Source: CAVYTF01 sp963708205 (GTDB taxonomy: Bacteria; Bacteroidota; Bacteroidia; Chitinophagales; Chitinophagaceae). From it: DNA of 64,000 nucleotides. The translations under genes and the position numbers were made by a program. The DNA is taken from positions 620,001 through 684,000 of the forward strand of contig OY970196.1 in NCBI GenBank assembly GCA_963708205.1, given 5' to 3'. This document shows, one piece after another, positions 55,101 to 64,000 of this stretch; position 1 is the first letter of the stretch, and each line of letters starts with the position of its first letter. The notes beneath the pieces were generated by a model. The model was not told where the DNA came from. It ran no database searches and was given only the letters and a program-made list of their open reading frames with translations.

Positions 55101-55733
55101 ATGCTTAATGAAAAAGAAGTTGCAAAAAAATTATTAGAGATTGGTGCAGTGAAATTAAATCCTGGCAAACCTTTTACTTGGGCAAGTGGTTGGCGAAGCC
55201 CTATTTATTGTGATAACAGAAAAATTTTATCGTTTCCATCCATCCGGAACCTTATTAAAAATGAATTGAGTAAATTAATTAAAAATAAATTTCAAAACGC
55301 TGAAATGCTTGCCGGCGTTGCAACGGCGGGAATTGCCTGGGGAGCTTTGGTTGCTGATGAATTGCAATTGCCTTTTATATATGTTCGTCCAAAACCAAAA
55401 GAACATGGTTTGGGAAACCAGATTGAAGGCTTTTATGAAAGCAATAAAAAAGTTGTTGTAATTGAAGATTTAATTTCTACAGGCAAAAGCAGTTTGCAGG
55501 TTGTTGATGTATTAAAAAATACAGGCTTAGAAGTTATTGGCATGGTTTCGATATTTAATTATGGCTTTGATATTGCCAAAGAAAATTTTGCAAAGTCAGA
55601 TATAACTTTTGCATCGCTTACAAATTATACAACTCTTATTAATCTTGCTATTGAGAAAGGAATTGTGCAAAAAGAAACAGAAGAAATTTTATTACAATGG
55701 AAAAAAGATCCTGCGAATTGGAATGCGATTTAA
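55101..55733 (+). CDS. pyrE: Orotate phosphoribosyltransferase
   Basis: 210 residues from the ATG at 55101. FTWASGWRSPIYCDNRKIL, AGVATAGIAWGALVAD, RPKPKEHGLGNQIEG and the PRPP loop VVVIEDLISTGKSSLQV define it. It links orotate to PRPP to form OMP. Its own promoter separates it from pyrRB-coaD. Confidence 0.97.
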   Translation: MLNEKEVAKKLLEIGAVKLNPGKPFTWASGWRSPIYCDNRKILSFPSIRNLIKNELSKLIKNKFQNAEMLAGVATAGIAWGALVADELQLPFIYVRPKPKEHGLGNQIEGFYESNKKVVVIEDLISTGKSSLQVVDVLKNTGLEVIGMVSIFNYGFDIAKENFAKSDITFASLTNYTTLINLAIEKGIVQKETEEILLQWKKDPANWNAI

Positions 55734-55764
55734 TGATTACATCAAAAAAAATTAAAAATAATTT

Positions 55765-56205
55765 ATGCGAAAATGTTTCGTAACAATGTTTTTATCAATG
55801 CTTTTTTTTATGTCGAAAGCGCAGGTAATGCAGGCTGGTACTGTATCTGCGACATTAAGCATTCCACAACTGAAATGTTGGGAATGTAAAGACAGGCTTG
55901 ATAAATTTCTTGAAACAGAGAAAGGATCCAATGGTGATGCGGGCATTGTTAAGTGGACAATTTATTTAAACACTGCCACTTTAAAAATTCAATTTATTCC
56001 AGATCGCATAACACTTGCTTATATTAAAACTGAAATTGCAAATGATGGTTTTGATGTAGATACATTGAAAGCTGACCCACTCGCCTATAAAAATATTCCA
56101 CCGATTTGTAAAAGAAAAGAAGATGGTGGCGGACAAAAAAAAGGTGCGCCGCCGTGCAGTTTGCCGCCTGATGAAAGAGCTTTCACAGATTTGAAAAAAG
56201 AATAA
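55765..56205 (+). CDS. Secreted protein with heavy-metal-associated-like domain
   Basis: 146 residues with a signal peptide (MRKCFVTMFLSMLFFMSKAQ). Residues about 28-105 resemble an HMA (ferredoxin-like) domain: ATLSIPQLKCWECKDRLDKFL with Cys38-x2-Cys41, then a strand pair (KWTIYLNTATLKIQF) and YIKTEIANDGFDVD. The tail is Gly/Pro/Lys-rich with two more Cys. The metal site would face the periplasm or outside. It follows pyrE by about 30 bases; no metal pump is nearby. Confidence 0.75.
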   Translation: MRKCFVTMFLSMLFFMSKAQVMQAGTVSATLSIPQLKCWECKDRLDKFLETEKGSNGDAGIVKWTIYLNTATLKIQFIPDRITLAYIKTEIANDGFDVDTLKADPLAYKNIPPICKRKEDGGGQKKGAPPCSLPPDERAFTDLKKE

Positions 56206-56319
56206 ATTTTATAATTTTTTTTGATACCAACTTTAGCTTTTCATAGCGGCATCGTTGGGCAATTTGCGTGTCGAAGCAGCAAATTGGAAAATCCTTTCAT
56301 CGTTCGCTTTTCTATTGGG

Positions 56320-57600
56320 CTAAATAAATTTAACGAGATAATAATTCTTCTTACCTTTTTGAACAAGTAAATATTTTTCATGCAACAGAAAGCTTGCAGT
56401 GATAAGGGTTTGAGCATCTTCTATCTTTTTCCTGTTAATGCTTACACCTCCATTTTGCAACATCTTTCTTGCTTCACCTTTGCTGGGAAAAATATTTGTT
56501 TCTGCAAGAAATGAAACAACATCAATACCATTTTCAATCTTCGAAAAAGTCATGTCAAATTTTATAATTCCTTCCATGTTTTCCAAATCAGCAATGCTTA
56601 AATTTTCTGCAGAGGCATTTTGATTTTGAAATAATTTTTCAGTTGTTTCAATTGCTTTATTATATTCATTTTCTCCATGAACAAAAATGGTTACTTCTTT
56701 TGCAAGTCTTTTTTGCAGCATTCTTTGAGAAGCATTTTTATGATGTTCGGCAATTAAATTTTCAATTTCATCTTTATTTAAAAAAGTAAAATTTTTTATC
56801 CATTTCTCTGCATCATCATCTGCTGCATTCAACCAAAATTGATAAAATAAATAAGGTGAAGTTTTTTCTGTGCTAAGCCAGATATTTCCTTTTTCAGTTT
56901 TACCAAATTTTCCGCCATCTGATTTTGTAAGTAAAGGACACGTAAATGCAAAAGCCTCGCCGCCGTTGGTTTTGCGACGAATTAATTCTGCGCCCGTTGT
57001 TATATTTCCCCATTGATCGCTGCCACCCATTTGAAGTTTGCAATTATAATTCTTATACAAAAAATAAAAATCATAACCTTGAATTAATTGATACGTAAAC
57101 TCTGTAAAGCTGATGCCATTTTCACTTTCAATTCTTTTTTTCACACTGTCTTTTGCCATCATATAATTTACGGTGATGTGTTTGCCAACATCACGGATAA
57201 ATTCAAGAAAATTCATTTCTTTAAACCAATCAAAATTATTCACCATTACAGCAGCATTTTTTGTTGCTTCATCAAAATCTAAAAATTGTTCAAGTTGTTT
57301 TTTTATTGCTTCACTGTTATGATTTAAAACTTCTTCATTCAACAAATTTCTTTCTTCACTTTTGCCGCTTGGATCTCCAACCATTCCTGTAGCTCCTCCA
57401 ACTAAGGCAACGGGTTTATGACCCGCTTTTTGTAAATGCACCAATAACAAAATGGGAACGAGACTGCCGATATGCAAACTATCAGAAGTGGGATCGAAAC
57501 CAATATACGCAGCTGTTGATTCTTTATTAAGTTGCTCTTCCGTTCCGGGCATTATGTTTTGAATTAATCCGCGCCAATTCAATTCTTCGATGAGGGTCAT
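56320..57600 (-). CDS. tyrS: Tyrosine-tRNA ligase
   Basis: 426 residues. Class I motifs: AAYIGFDPTSDSLHIGSLVP (HIGH), QGYDFYFLYKNY, QMGGSDQWGNITTG, and KFGKTEKGN (the KMSKS equivalent). The C-terminal S4 RNA-binding domain has FPSKGEARKMLQNGGVSINRKKI. TyrRS charges tRNA-Tyr. Single-gene unit with a -7 element at 57614-57621. Confidence 0.98.
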   Translation of the reverse strand: MTLIEELNWRGLIQNIMPGTEEQLNKESTAAYIGFDPTSDSLHIGSLVPILLLVHLQKAGHKPVALVGGATGMVGDPSGKSEERNLLNEEVLNHNSEAIKKQLEQFLDFDEATKNAAVMVNNFDWFKEMNFLEFIRDVGKHITVNYMMAKDSVKKRIESENGISFTEFTYQLIQGYDFYFLYKNYNCKLQMGGSDQWGNITTGAELIRRKTNGGEAFAFTCPLLTKSDGGKFGKTEKGNIWLSTEKTSPYLFYQFWLNAADDDAEKWIKNFTFLNKDEIENLIAEHHKNASQRMLQKRLAKEVTIFVHGENEYNKAIETTEKLFQNQNASAENLSIADLENMEGIIKFDMTFSKIENGIDVVSFLAETNIFPSKGEARKMLQNGGVSINRKKIEDAQTLITASFLLHEKYLLVQKGKKNYYLVKFI

Positions 57601-57613
57601 TAAAGTTTTTGGA

Positions 57614-57621
57614 CAAAAATA
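57614..57621 (-). promoter_or_regulatory. -7 element upstream of tyrS
   Basis: Minus strand TATTTTTG, exact to TAnnTTTG, 14 bases before the tyrS start. No -33 TTG found. Confidence 0.4.
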
Positions 57622-57754
57622 ATGAGATATAAATTTGAAGTTTTAATTAATTACGCAGAACTTTTAATAGTTAATTAATACAACTACTATTTAAATGATA
57701 AAAAAGAACGGAAATTTGTTTCTCAAATTTAAAATTCAATACAAAACAATTTTA

Positions 57755-60700
57755 ATGGTAAAGAAATTAACTCTATTTTCTAATTGCTTGCTCTTATTCT
57801 TTTATTCGTTTTCTCAATTTACAGATTATAAAAATCAATGGATAGATTATTCCAAAACCTATTATAAATTTGAAATTGGTCCGTTCGGCTATGATATTGT
57901 TGGCGCTCCGGTGCCTGAGGGAGTTGTACGAATATCTGCTGCAATGCTTGCTGCCGCTGGATTAGCGAATGTTCCAGCAGAGCAGTTGCAGCTATGGAAT
58001 AATGGAAAAGAAGTTCCGATCTACACTTCAAAACCAACGGGAATTTTAAGTTCAAACGATTATATAGAATTTTGGGGACACATAAATGACGGAACTTTTG
58101 ATACAGAACTTTATCCAAACCCTTCCTATCAATTATCAACTCACTGGAGTTTGCAAACTGATAGTGCTAGTTATTTTCTTACAGTTAATTCTTCAGGCAC
58201 AAATAAAAGATTAGTTCCTGCAAATAATAAAGTTGCCGCCTCTTCTTTAAAAGCAGATAAAAATTTTTTATACACAGCAGGGCGTTATTATCATTATGAA
58301 ATTAATCCCGGATATGCAGTAGTAACATCAGTAGTAAATTTATATTCTTCCACTTACGATAAAGGCGAAGGCTGGGTTAGCAGACCTGTTCATCCAGATG
58401 CTTGCGGTTGTGGTGGTGATATTCCACAAGGTTTCTCGCCAATGTATTTAGATACAAGCGGTGGAAATATGACGGCTACAATTGCATTTGTTGGCAATGC
58501 AGCAAGTAATAGATATGTTGAAGCTTTTTTAGACAATACTTTTATTGGTAAAGCAGAGATGGATTATTTTAATGACACCACTTTGGTAATTCCAAATATT
58601 CCTGCAAAAACAATTACGGGTGATTATGGAGTTGTTCTTATGCGCGATTCAAGTGATAATGATTATGATGAAATGCGCATATCTAAAGTTGAAATAAAAT
58701 ATCCGCATCTTTTTAATTTCGGAGGAGCATCAAGCTTTGCATTTAATTTATCTCCTGCACCTTCAGAAGGCAGATTAATTAAGATAACAAATTTTAATAA
58801 AGGCACATCAGTCCCTATCTTATATGATATTTCAAACGGCTTACGATATGTTGGCGACACTTCAAAAAGTGGCTTGATAAGATTTTTATTACAGCCTTCT
58901 TCCAAAGAATATAATCTTGTTCTTGTGAGAGATGATGGATCAACTGCAACAACTGTTAACTCACTTCAGCAAAGAAATTTTACCGATTACAATAAAAAAT
59001 CTAACCAGGGGAATTATTTAATAATAAGTAATCCATTATTGTATGGAAATGGCAGCAATAACTATGTTGAGCAATATAGGGTTTACCGGCAAACCCATGC
59101 AGGTGGCGGTTTTACAAGTAAAGTGATTGATATAAATGAAATCACAGACCAATTTGCTTATGGCATAAAAAAACATCCTTTAGCCATTAAAAACTTTCTT
59201 CAGTTTGCAAGAAATAAATTTTCTTCTACTCCGCGTTTTGTTTTTTTAATAGGTAAGGGTGTAACCTATGATAACTATTATTATAATCAAGCTGACCCGA
59301 TGGATGATCAGTTAGATCTTGTGCCAACATGGGGTTATCCAGGTTCTGATAATTTATTAAGTTCGTCAGATTATACTGCAATTCCTGCAACACCAATAGG
59401 AAGGCTTTCGGCAATTTCTTCTGATGAAGTAGGAAATTATTTAAACAAAATAAAACAGTATGAGAGCGCCCAGCAAGATACTGTGCAAACATTTGCTAAT
59501 AAAAGCTGGATGAAAAATGTGTTGCAATTAGTAGGTGCTGATGATGCATCAACAGGCTTGGTTCTTGACAAATACATGAAAAGATACGCAGCCATTATCA
59601 GCGATACTTTGTTTGGGGCAAATGTTATCAGTTACAGCAAAACCGCTAATCCTGCGGGTTACCCAGACGCTGTTACAAATTTTAAAAACACTTTCAATTC
59701 AGGCAGCGCACTTGTTTCTTATTTCGGACACTCGTCTTCGGTAAGGCTTGATTTTAATTTAGATAATCCGGCTGATTATAATAATGAAGGTAAATATCCA
59801 ATCTTTATTGTGAATGGATGTCTTGCAGGAAATATTTTTGATTATGATCAAAGCAGGCTTGGCGCGCCATCAACCATATCTGAAAAATTTGTGTTGCAAC
59901 CTAATGTTGGCGCCATTGGATATCTCGCCACAAGCAGTTACGGCGTTTCTGATTACCTGAATATTTTTACAAATAAATTTTACAAAGAAATAGCCAACAT
60001 AGACTATGGACTAGGCTTTGGTGAAATAATGAAAGATGGTATTACCAAAGGCTTAAATTTTACCGGATTTTCAGATTTTTATGGAAGAATACAGGCAGAG
60101 CAATATACTTTCAATGGCGACCCTGCAATAAAATTTTATAACTTTTCAAAGCCTGATTATGTTATAGACAGTTCAAACATTCACATAACGCCATCTTATA
60201 TTTCAGAGGCAGATAATTCTTTTCAGGTAAAAATTTTTATTAATAATATCGGGCGTGCAACTAATGATTCTGTTCATTTTTCATTAACAAGAAAATATCC
60301 TTCTGGCAAAAAAGAAGTTGTGTTGTCAGAATGGTTGCCAAATTTATATTCAGAAGATTCGGTAACTATTACTTTACCAATTGTTGCAGACCGTGACAAG
60401 GGCGGCAATTTGTTAACGGCAAATATTGATGATAACAATACGGTTGATGAATTAAGTGAAACAAATAATATTGCTTCGGTACATTTTGTGGTTTCGGCAT
60501 CCGATATAAGACCCATTTATCCATTTAATTATTCAGTAGTCAACAAAGGAAATACTTTGTTATATGCTTCTACTGCAGATCCATTGGCGGCTTCTGCAAA
60601 ATATAATGCCGAAGCAGATACTTCAGCTTTATTTAATTCTCCTGCGGAAATAAATTTAAGTGTCACTTCTGTTGGAGGCTTATTAAAATTAGGCAACATA

Positions 60701-62644
60701 CAATTGCCCTTAGATAAAACAGTTTATTACTGGCGCGTTGCAAAAAAAGATTCTGCAATGCATTGGAATACTTTTTCATTCCTCCACAATGCTCAAGGAA
60801 GTTCGGGTTTTGCACAAGCGCATTTTTACCAGTTTACACAATCAACATTTGATGACATCAGCTTAGATTCTGCTTCAGAAAAATTTGTTTTTAATAAAGG
60901 CCTTACAAATGTTTTTATCAATCATGCCATTTATCCAACAAGCGGTACGGAAGATGCAGATTTTGCTGTGTCTGTGAATGGCGCTTTCGTTACGCAAAGT
61001 GCATGCGTTGGCAGTTCTATTATTTTTAATGTTTTTGATTCTTCTTTATTTAAACCATGGGTAAATACTGCAGATGCTTTTGGCGCCGGTGGTGTTTGCG
61101 ACCCGACAAGAGCCATTAATTTTGAATACAGCACTTTGTCTCCTGATATGCGCGACAGTGCTGCGAAATTTTTCGACAGTATTCCAAATGGCGATTATGT
61201 TATTGCAAGAGAAATTTATAATATCGGGGATGATGACTGGGCTTCAGTTTGGGCTTCGGATACATCATTATACGGCACAAATAATTCTTTGTATTACAGG
61301 TTAAAATCGCAGGGGCTGCCGATAGATTCTTTTTATTATCCACGCACATTCATTTTCTTATTCAGGAAAAATGATTCTACAGCTTTTGCACCGCAATCTA
61401 TTTTCACACAAGGACTGTATGATAACATTACTTTGAGTGAAAATATCTCTACCAGCGATAGTGTCGGCTACATTACTTCACCAACTTTTGGCCCGGCAAA
61501 AAACTGGAACACTGTTATGTGGAATGGTTACGCATCTGATACGAATGATGTTGCTTCGGTGCAGGTGATTGGTATAAAACCTGACGGCACACAAAAAGTA
61601 TTCTACACGTTGGATAACACCCAGCATTCATTTGATGTGTCGGGCATTGATGCAAACAACTTTCCTTTCATGCAGTTGAAAATGAAAAACCAGGATTCAA
61701 TTACTGTAATGCCATATCAACTTAAGAACTGGAATGTAAGTTATATGCCATCGTCAGAAACAGGTATTGCACCGAATCTTGGAATAAATCTCGCAGATAC
61801 TTTTATTTATTATCATGCGGCAAATACGGCGTTTGATACCTTATCAGGATTTATAAGTTTCAAAAATGCAAGCATTACAAAAGTTGATTCGCTAAAGGCA
61901 ATAATCATTCTTTTTGATAAATCAAATAATGCTGATACATTTTTATTGCCTGATACAAAATCTATTTTACCCGGCGATACACTCAATCTTTCGTTCGCAA
62001 TAAATGTTGGCGCGCTTGCGGCAGGCAAATACAATTTTTATATTGCCGTTAGCCCTGTTGGCAAAGCTTACGATCAATATAGCTTTAATAATTCTCTGTA
62101 TAAATACATTCAAATTAAGCGTCAGCTTACCTCGCTTTTCGCTATCACATTTGATGCAAATCCTTTGCAGACTGAAGTTGCGGGCAAATGGATCGTACAA
62201 AATGATGATGCCGTAAACCGTTATGAAATGCAGCACAGCATTGACAACATTAATTTTTATACCGTTGGCATATTACCCAAGCAAGATGGCAATTTGTATA
62301 ATTTGGCGCACAGAAATCCTGTTGAGGGCAAAAATTATTACAGAATAAAAGCCAGTAACAACGACAGCAGCATTCATTATTCTGCAACAAGAGAAGTAGA
62401 TTTTAATGTAAAAAATGCCGTGCAGGTTTACCCCAATCCTTTCATGAAGCAATTAAATATTGCGCTTGGCGCAAATAAAAATGTTGTGGTGAAAATAATA
62501 AATGGGCAAGGTCAACAGGTTTATCAGCAAAATTTCAATGGCACAAATGCCACAATTGATGGCAGCAGCTTTGCCGCAGGAAATTATCTATTGATAATTG
62601 ATGACGGCACAGAAAAGAAGACTCTTAAGGTGGAGAAGAAATAG
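57755..62644 (+). CDS. C25 (gingipain-like) peptidase with T9SS tail, PorU2-like
   Basis: 1629 residues from the ATG at 57755, which gives a signal peptide (MVKKLTLFSNCLLLFFYSFSQ). N-terminal beta domains (to about 430) precede a caspase-like C25 domain (about 430-800) with catalytic His659 (SYFGHSS) and Cys689 (VNGCLAG). A CARDB-like domain (about 815-908), several further beta domains, and a T9SS type A sorting domain (last about 75 residues, VQVYPNPFMKQLNIAL) follow. Size and layout fit the group annotated as PorU2. It may process T9SS cargo or be a secreted protease itself. Confidence 0.85.
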   Translation: MVKKLTLFSNCLLLFFYSFSQFTDYKNQWIDYSKTYYKFEIGPFGYDIVGAPVPEGVVRISAAMLAAAGLANVPAEQLQLWNNGKEVPIYTSKPTGILSSNDYIEFWGHINDGTFDTELYPNPSYQLSTHWSLQTDSASYFLTVNSSGTNKRLVPANNKVAASSLKADKNFLYTAGRYYHYEINPGYAVVTSVVNLYSSTYDKGEGWVSRPVHPDACGCGGDIPQGFSPMYLDTSGGNMTATIAFVGNAASNRYVEAFLDNTFIGKAEMDYFNDTTLVIPNIPAKTITGDYGVVLMRDSSDNDYDEMRISKVEIKYPHLFNFGGASSFAFNLSPAPSEGRLIKITNFNKGTSVPILYDISNGLRYVGDTSKSGLIRFLLQPSSKEYNLVLVRDDGSTATTVNSLQQRNFTDYNKKSNQGNYLIISNPLLYGNGSNNYVEQYRVYRQTHAGGGFTSKVIDINEITDQFAYGIKKHPLAIKNFLQFARNKFSSTPRFVFLIGKGVTYDNYYYNQADPMDDQLDLVPTWGYPGSDNLLSSSDYTAIPATPIGRLSAISSDEVGNYLNKIKQYESAQQDTVQTFANKSWMKNVLQLVGADDASTGLVLDKYMKRYAAIISDTLFGANVISYSKTANPAGYPDAVTNFKNTFNSGSALVSYFGHSSSVRLDFNLDNPADYNNEGKYPIFIVNGCLAGNIFDYDQSRLGAPSTISEKFVLQPNVGAIGYLATSSYGVSDYLNIFTNKFYKEIANIDYGLGFGEIMKDGITKGLNFTGFSDFYGRIQAEQYTFNGDPAIKFYNFSKPDYVIDSSNIHITPSYISEADNSFQVKIFINNIGRATNDSVHFSLTRKYPSGKKEVVLSEWLPNLYSEDSVTITLPIVADRDKGGNLLTANIDDNNTVDELSETNNIASVHFVVSASDIRPIYPFNYSVVNKGNTLLYASTADPLAASAKYNAEADTSALFNSPAEINLSVTSVGGLLKLGNIQLPLDKTVYYWRVAKKDSAMHWNTFSFLHNAQGSSGFAQAHFYQFTQSTFDDISLDSASEKFVFNKGLTNVFINHAIYPTSGTEDADFAVSVNGAFVTQSACVGSSIIFNVFDSSLFKPWVNTADAFGAGGVCDPTRAINFEYSTLSPDMRDSAAKFFDSIPNGDYVIAREIYNIGDDDWASVWASDTSLYGTNNSLYYRLKSQGLPIDSFYYPRTFIFLFRKNDSTAFAPQSIFTQGLYDNITLSENISTSDSVGYITSPTFGPAKNWNTVMWNGYASDTNDVASVQVIGIKPDGTQKVFYTLDNTQHSFDVSGIDANNFPFMQLKMKNQDSITVMPYQLKNWNVSYMPSSETGIAPNLGINLADTFIYYHAANTAFDTLSGFISFKNASITKVDSLKAIIILFDKSNNADTFLLPDTKSILPGDTLNLSFAINVGALAAGKYNFYIAVSPVGKAYDQYSFNNSLYKYIQIKRQLTSLFAITFDANPLQTEVAGKWIVQNDDAVNRYEMQHSIDNINFYTVGILPKQDGNLYNLAHRNPVEGKNYYRIKASNNDSSIHYSATREVDFNVKNAVQVYPNPFMKQLNIALGANKNVVVKIINGQGQQVYQQNFNGTNATIDGSSFAAGNYLLIIDDGTEKKTLKVEKK

Positions 62645-62652
62645 CTAAAATT

Positions 62653-63156
62653 TCTATTCGCCTTCCTGTCTACGTGGACAGGAAATAAAAAGAGTCTATT
62701 TGCCATCCTGTCTACGTGGACAGGATATAAAAAGAGTCTATTCGCCTTTCTGTCTGGGTGAACAGTATATAAAAAGAGCCTATTCGCCTTCCTGTCTACG
62801 TGAACAGGATATAAAAAAGGTCTATTCGCCTTCCTGTCTACGTGAACAGGATATAAAAAGACTCCATGTGCCTGCCTGTCTACGTGGACAGGATATAAAA
62901 AGAGTCTATTCGCCTGCCTGCGCCACTCCGCAGGATGTAAAAAGAGTTCATTTGCTTCACGTCGTTGCAGCTACGCGAGTAAAAAGAGTCTATTCGCCTC
63001 GCGCAGCAAAACCTACGTCCGTAAAAAGAGTCTATTCGCCTCGCGCAGCAAAACCTACAGACATAAAAAGAGTCTATTCGCCTCGCGCAGCAAAACCTAC
63101 ACGTATAAAAAGAGTCTATTCGCCTGCCTTAGCCACTCCGCAGGATGTAAAAGAGA
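62653..63156. repeat. 42-bp tandem array, 12 units, constant block plus variable palindromic insert
   Basis: Units begin every 42 bases from 62653 to 63115 with no change of period. Each has a constant part, TCTATTCGCC at the left and ATAAAAAGAG at the right, around an insert of about 22 bases. Inserts fall into types: units 1-6 carry the near-palindrome TCCTGTCTACGTGGACAGGA and variants; units 7 and 12 carry CCTGC(G)CCACTCCGCAGG-like sequences; unit 8 is unique; units 9-11 share CGCGCAGCAAAACCTAC but differ in the last four bases. The array fills the gap between the C25 peptidase (+) and the transporter (-). Confidence 0.93.
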
Positions 63157-63181
63157 ACTTTTAGTTTCCATCCATATTACA

Positions 63182-64000
63182 TCACCTCGTTTTTTTCTTC
63201 TCCATCATCAAAATTCCGAATGCAATGGCAGTTGACAGGCTCATGATAAACGAAGTGGAAAGACTGCCCTTCACATGCAAAGCGCCAACGCCCGCAGATA
63301 TCAATCCACCAATACCAATCTGGATAAAGCCAAGCAATGCAGAGGCGCTGCCGGCGTTTTTTGTAAATGGTCTTAAGGCTACCGAAGCTGCGTTTGGATA
63401 ATTTAATCCCGCACATGCCAGCACAATAAACAGCAGGCAAAGTATCAAAGGAAGTGATGCTAAGCCTGTGAGCACACTCAATAAAAAAAGAATGCTTCCG
63501 GCGAGTTGTACTATTACAACCATGCGCAAAATCCATTCATTGGTATATTTTTTTGAAATGAAATGATTGAGCTGACTTGTGGTAATAAAGCCAACAGATA
63601 AGCCGGCGAAAATTGCCCCGTAAACTTTGGGTGAAGTATGAAATTCATCCATAAAAATAGCAGGCGAACCTGCAACATAGACAAACAATCCAGCAAAAGA
63701 AAAAGTGCCGGCAAGCGCATAAATATAAAACTGCTTTGTAAGTAAAATATTTTTAAATCCCCTGATAATTGGCAAAGGCATCAGCGAAACAGATCTGTCC
63801 GCCGCATGACTTTCAGGCAAAAAGAAAAACGTCATTATCAAAAGCAATGCAGCTACACAAGCCAATGTATAAAATACAAAATGCCAGTTCCAAACACTGA
63901 TGATAAGGCTGCCTACAGTTGGCGCAAGCAAAGGAGAAACACCGAGTATCAAGATGAGCGAAGAAATAATTGCGGCACTTTTTTCCGGTGGAAAGAAATC
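63182..64000 (-). CDS. Bcr/CflA-type MFS drug transporter (5' end outside window)
   Basis: Partial: the frame runs off the window at 64000; the leading residues seen are DFFPPEKSAAIISSLILIL. About eight of the expected twelve membrane helices are present. LGVSPLLAPTVGSLI and the end of the central loop (HAADRSVSLMPLP) match the Bcr/CflA drug-resistance group. The gene ends in a charged tail (MMEKKKTR). It is convergent with the C25 peptidase across the repeat array. Confidence 0.9.
   Translation of the reverse strand, partial: DFFPPEKSAAIISSLILILGVSPLLAPTVGSLIISVWNWHFVFYTLACVAALLLIMTFFFLPESHAADRSVSLMPLPIIRGFKNILLTKQFYIYALAGTFSFAGLFVYVAGSPAIFMDEFHTSPKVYGAIFAGLSVGFITTSQLNHFISKKYTNEWILRMVVIVQLAGSILFLLSVLTGLASLPLILCLLFIVLACAGLNYPNAASVALRPFTKNAGSASALLGFIQIGIGGLISAGVGALHVKGSLSTSFIMSLSTAIAFGILMMEKKKTR

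Noticed and set aside
56206..56319. Possible mobile-element remnant between the HMA-like gene and tyrS
   Set aside because: The stretch looks less AT-rich than its surroundings, but I found no inverted ends, no second copy in the window and no open frame.
62653..63156. CRISPR array
   Set aside because: Inserts recur and are palindromic, period is fixed at 42 including the inserts, and no cas gene is present.
62700..63164. Open frame of about 154 codons across the 42-bp array, giving a 14-residue repeat (KRVYSP...)
   Set aside because: It starts at TTG without an ATG, has no signal or fold, and is open only because the period is a multiple of three and the constant block has no stop in that frame.
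63182..63952. Full-length transporter gene starting at the TTG near 63952
   Set aside because: The frame stays open to the window edge with family-like residues (FFPPEK...), so the TTG is an internal leucine and the true start is outside.

Overview
The window looks like a chromosomal segment of a low-GC member of the Bacteroidota, most likely in or near the Chitinophagaceae. The taxonomic call is inferred from several things seen here: two proteins ending in type IX secretion (T9SS) sorting domains, SprB-like repeats, DUF2851 and DUF2520 genes, TatA of the short Bacteroidota type, almost no Shine-Dalgarno sequences, and promoters of the Bacteroidota form TTTG-N17-23-TAnnTTTG. I found no phage, insertion sequence, CRISPR array or rRNA. 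There is one tRNA, tRNA-Pro(CGG).

Layout. 1-6030 is mainly minus-strand core genes: tatA (cut by the window edge), rplS, rny, zapA, a small coiled-coil gene and pheT. A plus-strand lipoprotein gene interrupts the zapA/rny neighbourhood. 6031-6454 is a non-coding leader before dnaB. 6455-13153 carries dnaB, rsmE, an L,D-transpeptidase, tRNA-Pro, an M13 peptidase and a small membrane protein. 13196-20977 holds an OmpA-type envelope protein, stress and repair genes (DUF892, ogt, osmC), a SirB1-like protein, topA and a small secreted protein with a strongly structured leader. 21073-30043 is a compact plus-strand series: DUF2520, ferredoxin, iscX, KdsC-like phosphatase, UbiA-family prenyltransferase, maf, DUF2851, rarA and ppc.

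30101-41293 runs on the minus strand: a small membrane protein, nhaA, then a nitrogen-assimilation group (amt, an outer-membrane porin, gltD, gltB). 41397-43703 holds an orphan gene, ispE, a bifunctional nuclease and a lysine-rich DUF6496 protein. 43967-52512 is the accessory, surface-oriented part: a TIM-barrel-like lipoprotein, a SprB-like T9SS adhesin, an S1 sulfatase, a CinA-type protein and a sodium/solute symporter. 52613-57600 holds pyrimidine and cofactor genes (pyrR, pyrB, coaD, nudix, pyrE), a secreted HMA-like protein and tyrS. 57755-62644 is a large C25 (gingipain-like) peptidase with a T9SS tail. The window ends in a Bcr/CflA-type transporter that runs off the edge.

The most unusual DNA is not in genes. 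A 12-copy array of 42-bp units, each a constant block plus a variable and often palindromic insert, fills the gap between the C25 peptidase and the transporter (62653-63156). A 9-copy array of 21-bp hairpin units lies between gltB and gltD (36548-36736). Both periods are multiples of three, so both give long false open frames. Two stacked inverted repeats sit directly before the start codon of the small secreted gene at 20549. I did not find a clear multi-gene system that I would call new.
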